Under the pieces are notes generated by a model. The model did no database searches. It was given only the letters and a program-made list of their open reading frames with translations, and was not told the DNA's origin. A stretch of DNA of 64,000 nucleotides from Segatella oulorum JCM 14966 (GTDB taxonomy: Bacteria > Bacteroidota > Bacteroidia > Bacteroidales > Bacteroidaceae). The DNA lies in the NCBI RefSeq assembly GCF_000613785.1, contig NZ_BAJQ01000001.1, positions 1-64,000 on the forward strand, read 5' to 3'. Below are positions 7,842-16,790 of this stretch, piece by piece (within the stretch, counting starts at the first letter, position 1; each line of letters begins with the position of its first letter). The translations under genes were made by a program, and so were the position numbers.

Positions 7842-8504
7842 TTATAACCATAGCACCGCCTCGTTACCTTCGTTGAAAAGCAGGTCAAGAATGCTCATGT
7901 TGGGTTGGAAACCTATTTTTTGTTGATACACCTGGTAGTAGGGTTTTGCAACAAACGTAGGGTCGTTTTCGGGGTGTTTGGGGCGGATGCTGTTACGGAA
8001 ATCGGTCCTTTCCAGGGTGGAATCAAGTGCCATCATCGCTTCTTTGGGTGGTAAAGGTTGGAACGAAGCGGTGTATTGGGGTTGTTTTTCGATGTCCAAC
8101 AAGTTGAGCATGCACATCATAATGGCATGATTAAAGTCGATGAGGAAGTCCCATTTCTTTTCAAAAAATGGGCGGATGTCGTCTTGATAATATTCAAAAA
8201 AAGGGCTTTCACCGTATGCCGAGCATAGGGCATTCCAATGAATGTGTCGCCAATTTCCATGATTGGCGATGCGAATGTCGCGGAAAGGAGTTTTGGAAAG
8301 CTGCCGGTTGTCAGGGCAAGTCACAGGAATGCTCAGTGCTTGTGGGCCGTTGGTGGTGGGAATGATGCAGCGGTTACGGTAGGTTTGTTTGACGAAATGC
8401 TCATGCTGCTCTATCCAAACCTGCGGATAGCGATTGATTTTTTGGTACCATTGAATGGGACCAAAATAAGTAGAACTGAGGAGAACGGTGTCGTTCTGAA
8501 CCAT
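7842..8504 (-). CDS. WbqC family protein
   Basis: 220 residues with the WbqC-like family pattern: [16 protein letters not shown] at the N-terminus, where other members have PYFPPIxYF, then [20 protein letters not shown] and [20 protein letters not shown]. The family is linked to surface polysaccharide or glycolipid synthesis loci, but its reaction is not established. It lies 34 bases after the S26-like gene in the same direction and about 100 bases before ruvB, so it is likely in the same operon. Confidence 0.85.
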   Translation of the reverse strand: MVQNDTVLLSSTYFGPIQWYQKINRYPQVWIEQHEHFVKQTYRNRCIIPTTNGPQALSIPVTCPDNRQLSKTPFRDIRIANHGNWRHIHWNALCSAYGESPFFEYYQDDIRPFFEKKWDFLIDFNHAIMMCMLNLLDIEKQPQYTASFQPLPPKEAMMALDSTLERTDFRNSIRPKHPENDPTFVAKPYYQVYQQKIGFQPNMSILDLLFNEGNEAVLWL

Positions 8505-8538
8505 AGGCTGCGTTTGAAAAGTGGTGGGTTGTGGTGCG

Positions 8539-8958
8539 TTAGAACGGAAGATGATAAAGCCAATAGGCCTTACCGATGATTTGATGTTGCTGAATGAGTC
8601 GGTAGCCGTTGCCCGTTTGCACTAAGAAGGTGTGGCAATCGGTGCACAAACAGCGTTTGCAGCAGGTGGAAGGGATGACGTAACGTTGCTGTCTGATGCG
8701 CAGAGTGTCACCGGGTAGTGCCTTGATGCGGCCTATTTCGTTGGGTGTTTTCCCGAAAACAATGAGTTGTCCACGTTGAAAATCTTTTCGAGCGAGCTTG
8801 TTGACGACGACGCAATCGCCTTGTTTCAACAGCGCATGGGCAGGCACTTGGTAGATGGGGAAGACGAAAGCTCTGACCAAGAGCGACAGAACAAGCCCCA
8901 CACCGATACTGAAACACCATGCACGAAGTTGCTGCATATTAAAAAAATCACGCTGCAT
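8539..8958 (-). CDS. Signal peptidase I-like paralogue, probably inactive
   Basis: 139 residues with one N-terminal membrane anchor (SIGVGLVLSLLVRAFVF) and the S26 fold. Where active enzymes have the Ser-Met box (PSxSM before the GD motif), this protein has VPAHALLKQGDCVVVNK, with no serine. Where the catalytic lysine belongs (IKRxxGLPGD) it has IGRIKALPGDTL, with Gly in that place. A Cys cluster CCKRCLCTDC follows and could hold a metal or form disulfides. It lies directly downstream of lepB, so it is probably a tandem duplicate that became non-catalytic and may assist LepB. A start at 8937 is also possible. Confidence 0.75.
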   Translation of the reverse strand: MQRDFFNMQQLRAWCFSIGVGLVLSLLVRAFVFPIYQVPAHALLKQGDCVVVNKLARKDFQRGQLIVFGKTPNEIGRIKALPGDTLRIRQQRYVIPSTCCKRCLCTDCHTFLVQTGNGYRLIQQHQIIGKAYWLYHLPF

Positions 8959-9014
8959 CGTGTCGTTGTTCGCAGGCGAAAGGACAGAGATGCAGCGTGG
9001 TGGGATGAATGATT

Positions 9015-10462
9015 TTACTTAATGTGGTCAACAATATTGAACAAACGGCTCCATCGAACGCCCTTAAAGCCCGAATAGTCGGGGTTCTTGCTCCACCAAA
9101 TGAAGATGGGTTTACCGACAATATGGTCTTCGGGAACGAAGCCCCAATAGCGCGAATCGGCACTGTTGTGGCGGTTATCGCCCATCATCCAATAGTAATC
9201 CATCTTGAATTTATAGGTGTGAGCGAGTCGTCCATTGATGTAGATTTGTCCATTCTTTATCGTTAAATCGTTGTGCTCATACGCGCGAATAGGACGCTCA
9301 TAGAGTGCAATATTCTTCATGTTCAGTTCCACTGTGACACCTTTTTTCGGTATCCATATCGGACCATAATTATCTCTTGTCCAACCCGTATAGCCATCAA
9401 GTGGATATAAATCGCCCGTTTGTGCATCGGTGTTGAGCTTAATGCTTGCCACGAGGTCTTTGCGCTTAGCTAAAGCCATCACGCTTTTTTCGTCAAAGGC
9501 AGATAGCCATATTGCGAAAGTGAAGCCATATCCTCGTTGGAAATGCCCAATTCATCGGTCAGTTCTGTGGGTAATGGTTGCTTTAACTTCACGTAATAGG
9601 TGTATTGAACATTGTCGGGTTCCTTGTTGGCCTTGCCATTTAAGTAGACAATGCGGTTTTTGATTTGCAAGGTTTGCCCAGGCAATCCTACGCAACGCTT
9701 GACATAGTTTTCGCGTCTATCGGTGGGACGGGTAAACACTTCGCCATATTCTTCGGGATGGGCTGACACATAACGGCGCCCTAAAGCATCGATATGGAGC
9801 AGATAATCACGCTGTTCCACCGGGTTCATCAACTTCAAATCGGGAGTTGATGAACCATTTGATTCGGCAATTTGCCGGCCAATGCTGTGAATCAAAGTAT
9901 AGTAATCGCTCTGTTGATACTGCTCAGCTGCGACTAAAGTGTCGCCGGCCGGGAAGTTGAACACGACAATATCGTTAAGCTTTACGTTGCCCAACCCCTT
10001 CACTCTTCGGTAGTCCCAATGAGGCCATTCAATATAACTTTTGGTGTTAATCACCGGTAAAGTGTGCTGAGTGAGTGGCATTGTGAGTGGCGTTTCAGGA
10101 ATTCTTGGTCCATAACTCACCTTGCTCACGAAGAGATAATCACCCGTGAGGAGGCTCTTTTCTAATGAGCTTGAGGGGATAACGAAGTTTTGAAAGAAGA
10201 AAAGGTTGATGAAATAAACCGCCACTAAGGCAAAGACAAGGGCATCAACCCAACTCATAATGAAGCGTGTGGGGCCTTCACTGTCTTTCCACCACTGCCA
10301 TCTGATCTTCTTAGTGATGTACACATCGAAGATAAATGGAACGACAAGCAGCCCCCACCAACTACCAACCCAGTATAAAAAGAGCAGATAGGCGATGATG
10401 GCGATGACGAATTTTGTCCACTGAACCCGTGGGTTTAACTTTGCTTTTTCTTTATCTATCAT
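9015..10462 (-). CDS. lepB: Signal peptidase I, one frameshift
   Basis: Cleaves signal peptides from exported proteins at the inner membrane. The first frame (10462 to 9479) has membrane segments near residues 15-50 and 68-90, the serine box VIPSSSLEKSLLTGDYLF and the lysine box YVKRCVGLPGQ. It stops at a TGA. The second frame (9482 to 9015) carries the box E motif MMGDNRHNSADSR. Only both halves together give the about 480-residue Bacteroidota LepB. Adding one A to the A6 run at 9485-9490 joins them cleanly (LTKK-S-VMALAKRKD). Since LepB is normally essential, a sequence error is more likely than a broken gene. It starts 6 bases after dapB. Confidence 0.9.
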
Positions 10463-10468
10463 GAGAGT

Positions 10469-11224
10469 TTAGAATTTAAACAGGTCGCTTGTGGTGAGCA
10501 ATCCAGTATGATCTTTTGTATATTCGGCCGCGAGCACAGCGCCCAAAGCAAATCCTTTGCGGTTGTGTGCGTCGTGAGTGATGGTAATTGCGTCGGCATC
10601 GCTGTTGTATTGAATGCTGTGAATGCCCGGAACTTCGTCGCGACGGATGCTGGCTATCGGTAGCTTTTCAGGTGAAACAGCATTCGTTCCCTCTTCTTTT
10701 CCGTCGGCATGGTGTTGAAATCCTTTCACCCACTCGGTCTTTCTATCAAGGTTTTCGATGATTTCTTCGGCTAAGGTGATGGCCGTTCCCGAAGGAGCAT
10801 CAAGCTTATGGACATGATGAACCTCCTCCATGGTGACATCATATTGTGGAAATCCATTCATGATTTTTGCCAAATAGCGGTTCACTGCCTCAAAGATAGC
10901 GACTCCAATCGAGAAGTTACTGGCCCAAAAGAGGGTTTGCTGACCATCTTTTGTGAGCGCTTCTACATCGGCTTTATGGTCTTTCATCCATCCCGTTGAG
11001 CCGCTAACGACTTTCACATGATGCTTGAAAACCTTCAAATAATTACCATAAGCAGCGGTGGGATTGGTGAATTCGATGGCTACATCGGCGCTTGAAAAGG
11101 CTTCAGAATCGAAGTCTTCGGGATTATTGACGTCAATGATACACACGATTTCATGTCCCCTTTGCCGGGCAATCTCTTCAATCATGTGTCCCATTTTTCC
11201 ATATCCAATCAAAGCTATCTTCAT
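10469..11224 (-). CDS. dapB: 4-hydroxy-tetrahydrodipicolinate reductase
   Basis: NAD(P)H-dependent reduction in the lysine and meso-diaminopimelate pathway, feeding peptidoglycan. 251 residues. The Rossmann loop is GYGKMGHMIE at residues 7-16, the family motif GSTGW follows, and the catalytic region EEVHHVHKLDAPSGTAI contains the His and Lys expected for substrate binding. First gene of the minus-strand operon with lepB 6 bases downstream. The plus-strand gene at 11388 is divergent. Confidence 0.95.
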   Translation of the reverse strand: MKIALIGYGKMGHMIEEIARQRGHEIVCIIDVNNPEDFDSEAFSSADVAIEFTNPTAAYGNYLKVFKHHVKVVSGSTGWMKDHKADVEALTKDGQQTLFWASNFSIGVAIFEAVNRYLAKIMNGFPQYDVTMEEVHHVHKLDAPSGTAITLAEEIIENLDRKTEWVKGFQHHADGKEEGTNAVSPEKLPIASIRRDEVPGIHSIQYNSDADAITITHDAHNRKGFALGAVLAAEYTKDHTGLLTTSDLFKF

Positions 11225-11351
11225 GTTTAAATGCTTTTTATCAGTTGTTTCTATGAGGATATATGGGGCAAAGTTACGAATTTATTGGTTGATTTTTATG
11301 GGCTTTTGTAGCAAATCTCTTGAAAAAGCATGAATGTTATCATTTTTTTTG

Positions 11352-11359
11352 TATTTTTG
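11352..11359 (+). promoter_or_regulatory. Bacteroidota -7 box for the DUF2851 operon
   Basis: TATTTTTG matches the TAnnTTTG consensus, 28 bases upstream of the ATG at 11388. No clear -33 TTTG was picked out. Confidence 0.4.
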
Positions 11360-11387
11360 TGACAACCAATAACCCTTAGAAACCATC

Positions 11388-12743
11388 ATGGAAGAGTTGA
11401 TTCACTATGCTTGGAAGCATAAGATGTTTCCGCTTTCTGCGCTGAAAACCCATCAAGGACAGGCGTTAGAAGTGATTGATGTGGGCTTGCATAATCGGCA
11501 TGCAGGACCCGATTTCTTCAACGCTAAAGTGAAAATTGATGGCATTTTGTGGGTGGGAAATGTGGAATTGCATGTGAAATCGAGCGATTGGTATGCCCAT
11601 GGGCACGATAAAGATGCACATTATGACAATGTTATTTTGCATGTTTGCGAAATGAAGGATGCTGAATTGTATGACCATCAGGGGCGTCTGATTCCGCAAT
11701 TCGTCCTACCTATTCCTCCCTTATTGCGGCAATCCTATGATACGTTGCGGCATACGGCCGAATATCCACCTTGCTATCGGGTGATTCCTCAGCTGAGTAG
11801 TCTGATGATTCACGGCTGGATGAATGCGCTTCAAGTAGAGCGATTGGCTCAAAAAGAGCGTGCCATCTTGCAGCGTTTAGCACAAAATAATGGTTCATGG
11901 GAGGCGGCTTATTTTGCTACTTTGGCACGAAATTTTGGCTTTGGTGTGAATAGTGACACGTTTGAAACGTGGGCATTGCACCTTCCTTTGCAACAGATTG
12001 CCCACCATCGCGACAACCTTTTCCAGCTCGAAGCTTTGTTTTTAGGGCAAGCTGGACTGCTTTGTGAGGAGGCAATTCCTAATCGTTATCGTCAGCAAAC
12101 GCTTGATGAAGGCTATTTTTTAAGACTCAAAAAGGAGTATCTTTATTTGCAACACAAGTTTAATTTGGTGCCCATTGACTATCATTTATGGCGTTTTCTG
12201 CGGCTAAGACCCCAGAATTTTCCACACATTCGATTGGCACAATTAGCAAATCTTTATTATCAACGGCGCACCGAATTGAGCCAGTTAACCGATTGTCTTA
12301 CTGTGGAATCGGTTGGTAATTTGTTGCAAGCCGATGTGACAACTTACTGGAAAACACATTACACTTTTGGTGTGTTGAGTAAGGAATGTGAGAAGAAACT
12401 CTCTCCCCATTCGCTCTTATTGCTGGTGATTAACACAGCCATTCCTGTGCTTTTTGCCTACGGTCGCTATTTAGGCAGGGAGGAATATGTAGCCCGTTGC
12501 TTCTCTTTTTTCGAGCAATTAAAAGCCGAAGACAATCACATTGTGCGGTTGTGGCGAGCTTGTGGATTGGCTATTGAGCACGCAGGTGACGCACAAGCGT
12601 TGATACAATTAAAGAATGAATATTGCGATAAGCGTGAGTGTCTGCGTTGTCGCATTGGATATGAGTATCTCAAACGCACGACTTTAACAGAGCATGTAAC
12701 AACGAATGCTGTGCAAACAGCACCTCATACAATAATAAAATGA
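11388..12743 (+). CDS. DUF2851 family protein
   Basis: 451 residues, full length for this Bacteroidota-specific family. The N-terminal part has the conserved EELIHYAWKHKMF and VGLHNRHAGPDFFNAK. It continues with WVGNVELHVKSSDWYAHGH, which resembles a nuclease-like active-site layout (D..E.H.K), but no activity is established. No signal peptide, so cytoplasmic. It overlaps the thioesterase gene by ATGA and that gene adjoins dprA, so the three are likely one operon. Association with dprA hints at DNA metabolism; this is inference. Confidence 0.9.
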   Translation: MEELIHYAWKHKMFPLSALKTHQGQALEVIDVGLHNRHAGPDFFNAKVKIDGILWVGNVELHVKSSDWYAHGHDKDAHYDNVILHVCEMKDAELYDHQGRLIPQFVLPIPPLLRQSYDTLRHTAEYPPCYRVIPQLSSLMIHGWMNALQVERLAQKERAILQRLAQNNGSWEAAYFATLARNFGFGVNSDTFETWALHLPLQQIAHHRDNLFQLEALFLGQAGLLCEEAIPNRYRQQTLDEGYFLRLKKEYLYLQHKFNLVPIDYHLWRFLRLRPQNFPHIRLAQLANLYYQRRTELSQLTDCLTVESVGNLLQADVTTYWKTHYTFGVLSKECEKKLSPHSLLLLVINTAIPVLFAYGRYLGREEYVARCFSFFEQLKAEDNHIVRLWRACGLAIEHAGDAQALIQLKNEYCDKRECLRCRIGYEYLKRTTLTEHVTTNAVQTAPHTIIK

Positions 12744-13159
12744 AGAAATATGTTTATGAAACGCGTATGGAAGTGCGCGATTATGAGTGTGACATCGAAG
12801 GGATTGTGAACAATGCCAACTACTTACATTACACAGAACACACGCGTCATCGCTTTTTAAAACATGCAGGACTGAGCTTTGTTCAGATGCATGAGAAGGG
12901 AGTTGACGCGGTTGTTGCCCGTATGAATTTGGCTTATAAGACACCCCTTCGTTGCGATGATGAGTTCATTTCGCGCATGAATTTGCAAAAGAATGGCATC
13001 CGTTATGTCTTTACACATGATATTTTTCGGGCGAGTGACGAGCGACTTTGCTTTCATGCTACGGTTGAATTGGTGTGCTTAATTCATGGAAAGTTGGGGT
13101 TGAGCGAGGATTACGACCGTGCATTTGCCCCCTTTATTCAAGCTAACGACGGAGAATAG
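12740..13159 (+). CDS. Acyl-CoA thioesterase of the hotdog (4HBT/YbgC) family
   Basis: 139 residues, the usual length for a single hotdog domain. The motif VRDYECDIEGIVNNANYLHY at residues 12-31 matches the YbgC-type active site, in which an Asp before the GxV/NNxxYxxY helix activates water, so thioester hydrolysis of an acyl-CoA is expected. Its start overlaps the DUF2851 stop (ATGA), and dprA follows after 4 bases. Substrate unknown. Confidence 0.85.
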   Translation: MKKYVYETRMEVRDYECDIEGIVNNANYLHYTEHTRHRFLKHAGLSFVQMHEKGVDAVVARMNLAYKTPLRCDDEFISRMNLQKNGIRYVFTHDIFRASDERLCFHATVELVCLIHGKLGLSEDYDRAFAPFIQANDGE

Positions 13160-13163
13160 CACG

Positions 13164-14297
13164 ATGATAGCCAATCAACAAGAGGTGCTCAACACCCTCA
13201 TTCTCTCACGCATTGGGTTCTATAGTCTGGCTGGAATGCTCGAGTTATATCGGCGTATGGGGACGGCTACGGCGATTATGGAGCATCGAAAGGATATTCG
13301 TTCGATCCTTCCTGATGCGCCTTCACGACTCATTGAATTACTCCGAGGGGGCGATTCTGTGCGCCGATGGGCTGAAGATGAATTGGCTTGGGCTGCTAAA
13401 AACCATGTAGAAGTGTTGTGTTTACATGATGAACGTTATCCAAAGCGCTTAGCAGAATGTCCGGATGCGCCCTTAGTGTTGTTCTATCAAGGTACGGCTT
13501 CGCTCAATCAAACGCATGTTTTGAGCATGGTTGGCACACGGCATTGCACGACTTATGGGCAGGATTTGGTGCGAAACTTTATGGCAGAGCTGCATCGTTT
13601 GTGCCCCAATACGTTAGTTGTGAGTGGATTAGCCTATGGAATCGATATTCAAGCGCATCGCCAAGCACTGCAAAATGGCTTTGAAACCATTGCCGTTCTG
13701 GCACATGGATTAGACCAAATTTATCCTCGTGTGCACCAAGAAACGGCACAAGCCATGCTGCATCAGGGCGGTTTGCTGACCGAATATGCCACACATACCA
13801 ATGCCGATAAGCAAAATTTCGTTCGTCGTAACCGTATTGTTGCAGGGCTTTGTGATGCTTGTATCTTAGTAGAAAGTGCCGAACATGGCGGTGGTCGCAT
13901 CACAACACGCTTGGCTAACGACTATTTTCGTGATGTGTTTGCCTTCCCAGGTGCTGTGAATATGCCTTATAGTATGGGCTGTAATACTTTAATAAGGGAT
14001 AATAAAGCTGCACTTATTACTTCGGCTTTCGACTTCGTTCAGGCGATGAATTGGGAGACGGAACAGCGCATACAAGATGCCAGACAGCGTGGAATAGAAC
14101 GGCAACTCTTTCCTGATTTAACGGCCGAAGAACAGCAATTAGTCACCCTTTTGGCAAAAGATAACGACCAACAGATTAATGTTTTGACCGTGAGAAGTGG
14201 GCAACCTGTGGCACATCTCATCAGTTTGCTTTTCCAATTAGAGCTGAAGGGGGTGGTAAAAGCCTTGCCCGGCGGGTGTTATCACCTGCTGTGTTAG
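13164..14297 (+). CDS. dprA: DNA-processing protein DprA
   Basis: Binds incoming single-stranded DNA and loads RecA during natural transformation. 377 residues from ATG 13164, which has GGAG about 10 bases upstream; the longer frame from 13119 overlaps the previous gene. The Rossmann core reads SMVGTRHCTTYGQDLV, then VVSGLAYGIDIQAHRQAL, then AHGLDQIYPRVH and FVRRNRIVAGLCDACILVES, all typical of DprA. The N-terminal part has a helix-hairpin-helix-like segment and the C-terminus a winged-helix-like domain. Confidence 0.95.
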   Translation: MIANQQEVLNTLILSRIGFYSLAGMLELYRRMGTATAIMEHRKDIRSILPDAPSRLIELLRGGDSVRRWAEDELAWAAKNHVEVLCLHDERYPKRLAECPDAPLVLFYQGTASLNQTHVLSMVGTRHCTTYGQDLVRNFMAELHRLCPNTLVVSGLAYGIDIQAHRQALQNGFETIAVLAHGLDQIYPRVHQETAQAMLHQGGLLTEYATHTNADKQNFVRRNRIVAGLCDACILVESAEHGGGRITTRLANDYFRDVFAFPGAVNMPYSMGCNTLIRDNKAALITSAFDFVQAMNWETEQRIQDARQRGIERQLFPDLTAEEQQLVTLLAKDNDQQINVLTVRSGQPVAHLISLLFQLELKGVVKALPGGCYHLLC

Positions 14298-14352
14298 CCT
14301 CCTTTTGATGGGCTTGACAGGCTTAAGCACAGCTTACTTCAGAAAAATATCG

Positions 14353-14360
14353 TAACTTTG
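14353..14360 (+). promoter_or_regulatory. -7 box immediately upstream of dusB
   Basis: TAACTTTG fits TAnnTTTG and ends only 5 bases before the dusB ATG at 14366. If used, transcription would begin at or next to the start codon, giving a leaderless or nearly leaderless mRNA. Confidence 0.5.
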
Positions 14361-14365
14361 CGCGC

Positions 14366-15367
14366 ATGAAAATTGGTTCTTTAACGTTTGGTGAGCGTCC
14401 CCTTTTCCTCGCTCCCATGGAGGATGTGACCGATATTGGTTTCAGAATGTTGTGCAAACGCTATGGTGCGGCGATGGTTTATACCGAATTTGTATCGGCA
14501 GATGCCATTATTCGCAACATCCAATCAACGCTCAACAAAATGAAAATCAATGCTGAGGAGCGCCCGGTTGGTGTGCAAATTTATGGACGGGACGTTGATT
14601 CGATGGTCGAAGCAGCACGTGTTGTGGAGGAAATCCATCCCGATGTAATTGACCTTAACTTTGGTTGTCCGGTGAAAAAGGTTGCAGGTAAGGGCGCCGG
14701 ATCGGGCATGTTGAAGAATATTCCCTTGCTTTTGGAGATTACCAAGCGTGTGGCCCAGGCCGTGAAAACACCCGTAACGGTGAAGACTCGCTTAGGTTGG
14801 GATGCTGAAAACCTTGTGATACAAACGCTTTGTGAGCAGCTTCAGGACTGTGGCATACAAGCATTAACCATTCATGGACGTACACGTGCACAGATGTATA
14901 CAGGCAAAGCCGACTGGACTTTGATAGGCCGCGTGAAGCAAAATCCACGCATCCATATTCCAATTATCGGCAATGGCGACATCACTTCGGGTGCAGATGC
15001 GGTGCGTGCTTTTCAAGATTATGGAGTAGATGCTGTGATGGTGGGGCGCGCAACATTTGGTTGTCCCTGGATTTTCAGTGAGATGCGCGATGCGTTGGAT
15101 GGGACTTCGGTGGCAAAACACCTCACGATGGATGACAAGATTGATATTTTAGAAGAGCAACTGCGCATCAATGTGGCGCGCATAGACGAGGTAAGAGGCA
15201 TCCTACACACGCGACGTCATTTGGCAGCCAGCCCTATTTTTAAAGGCATTCCAGACTTTAAACAAACACGCATTGCGATGCTTCGTGCGACAAAGGTCAA
15301 CGATTTAATCGCTATTTTAGAGGAGTGTCGAGCACGTTTGTCGGCAAACCATGAAGCCAAAGGTTAA
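14366..15367 (+). CDS. dusB: tRNA-dihydrouridine synthase DusB
   Basis: FMN enzyme that reduces uridines in the tRNA D-loop. 333 residues, standard length. Motifs: LAPMEDVTDIGFR at the N-terminus, GVQIYGRD, the active-site DLNFGCPVKKVAGKGAGSG with catalytic Cys near residue 100, VKTRLGWD, LTIHGRTRAQMYTGKADW, and GNGDITSGADA with VMVGRATFGCPWIF. The start is fixed by the conserved N-terminus. Confidence 0.95.
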   Translation: MKIGSLTFGERPLFLAPMEDVTDIGFRMLCKRYGAAMVYTEFVSADAIIRNIQSTLNKMKINAEERPVGVQIYGRDVDSMVEAARVVEEIHPDVIDLNFGCPVKKVAGKGAGSGMLKNIPLLLEITKRVAQAVKTPVTVKTRLGWDAENLVIQTLCEQLQDCGIQALTIHGRTRAQMYTGKADWTLIGRVKQNPRIHIPIIGNGDITSGADAVRAFQDYGVDAVMVGRATFGCPWIFSEMRDALDGTSVAKHLTMDDKIDILEEQLRINVARIDEVRGILHTRRHLAASPIFKGIPDFKQTRIAMLRATKVNDLIAILEECRARLSANHEAKG

Positions 15368-15402
15368 GTTCATAACGTGAAATAACTTGTCATCGCACCA
15401 AA

Positions 15403-15445
15403 AACAACAGGCGGAGTTCCATCAAGAACTTCGCCTGTTGTTTTA
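15403..15445. terminator. Bidirectional terminator after dusB
   Basis: AACAACAGGCGGAGTTC (15403-15419) pairs with GAACTTCGCCTGTTGTT (from 15426), one G-T pair, short loop, with TTTTAT after it on the plus strand and an A/T tract on the other side. It serves dusB and the convergent thioredoxin-like gene ending at 15469. Confidence 0.8.
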
Positions 15446-15468
15446 TATTCGCTTGGTAAAGCCGTTGC

Positions 15469-16592
15469 CTACTTACCAAATAACTCGTCTAAATATTGAT
15501 AGAAACTCTGGTCTTCGCCTACAAAAGTCTTCACAATCTTGCCGTCTGGCCCCACAATAATCTTCGTTGGGAAACCTTGAATGCCATAGTTTAAGAGCAG
15601 TTTGCTATCGCGTGGGTTGTAAACATGCACCATGGCATCTCATGTTTCTTTACGGCTTCTTTCCATTCTGCTTCGGCATCATTACAATCGATACCCAAAA
15701 TTTCAAACTTACCGGCATACTTCTGATAGTAGTTCTTCATCTCTGGAATGCCACGGATGCACCAAATACACCACGATCCCCAGAAATCTAACACGACATA
15801 CTTGCCTTGCAGACTTGCAAGTGATAGCGGTTTGCCATGAGTATCGTTGAGCGTAAACGCCGGAGCTACTGCGCCTGAAACCTGTATAGCCTTTGCTTTC
15901 TTCTCCGTTTCCAAGGCATCTTTGTAAGTTTTAATCAGCTTTTCGTAGAACGCTTTCATGCGACCTGCCTTCACACGATTAGACAAAAGCGACACTGCAT
16001 CTTCCATTTTCTCGCCGCTCATGTGTGCAATGGCCACAGCACTGGCATCCCAATCGGCATGTGTTTTGATGAATTGCGTCAGCATCTCATGCTCCTTCTC
16101 AGCGAGTTCAACAGACTTTTTCTCATATTCGTCCATGACTTTATTGCGGTCTTCGCCCTCTTTTAAACGTTTGCTGAGCGATTCTCCAAGCTCCTTTATA
16201 GGCGTTTCAGCTTGTTCTATCACCTTGTGTAGCTCTTGATATTGTTTATAGAAAGCACTTCCTGCAATATCAAAACGAGTTGTTGCATCGCCGGTTAGTT
16301 CGGCCGTTTCATTGGGAATGGCTATCAAATCTATTTGCTTGCGCTCCAAACGATGCAGGGTTCGCATCGAAAGAAGATAAATTAGGGCAGGCTCTTTGAT
16401 GTCAAAAGTTGCCGTAAACTTATCGTTCTTTGCAATGATGGTGTCGCGTTTGCAATCGTCTCCTTCTGGAATGATGGCCACAATCGAGTCGCCAAAGTTC
16501 TTTAAATTGGCTTTAATAGTGAAGTTTCCATTTGCTGCATGAGCCATTTGTGTGGCTGCGAGCAGGGCAGAAACCATGAGCATTTTGTTCAT
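15469..16592 (-). CDS. TlpA-type thioredoxin-like protein with DUF4369-like N-terminus, one frameshift
   Basis: Exported thiol-disulfide oxidoreductase of the Bacteroidota type. From ATG 16592 there is a signal peptide (MLMVSALLAATQMAHA), a beta-rich N-terminal domain, a helical linker, and an AhpC/TSA-thioredoxin domain with WGSWCIWCIRGIPEM, an intact CxxC. The frame breaks at EMPWC and stops at 15591. One G restored at the CC of 15630-15631 gives EMPWVHVYNPRD and runs on through GIQGFPTKIIVGPDG, the cis-Pro loop, to a TAG at 15469. The frame as read thus lacks the last third of the domain. Probably a sequence error. Confidence 0.85.
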
Positions 16593-16761
16593 AATCGATG
16601 AATATTGGTTGATATTTATGATAGCAGAAACCACATCTTATTAAAAAGGTCATGGTTTCTATGCGAGCAAATTTATAAAATAAAGTGCCTATAACAAGCA
16701 ACCTTCCGTGCGATTTAATATTTTTTTCGTTTGGAGGGTCACTGGTTATAGGCCTTTTAGA

Positions 16762-16785
16762 AAGCCATAACATGCTGTTAGGCTT
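16762..16785 (-). terminator. Weak stem-loop after the helicase gene
   Basis: AAGCCATAACATGCTGTTAGGCTT forms a hairpin with one bulge just downstream of the minus-strand helicase stop at 16791. The T tract after it is poor. Confidence 0.35.
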
Positions 16786-16790
16786 CCGTG

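Noticed and set aside
9479-9490. Programmed -1 frameshift in lepB
   Set aside because: The six A lie as two full AAA codons, not as the usual X XXY YYZ slippery order, and the window has many other single-base losses.
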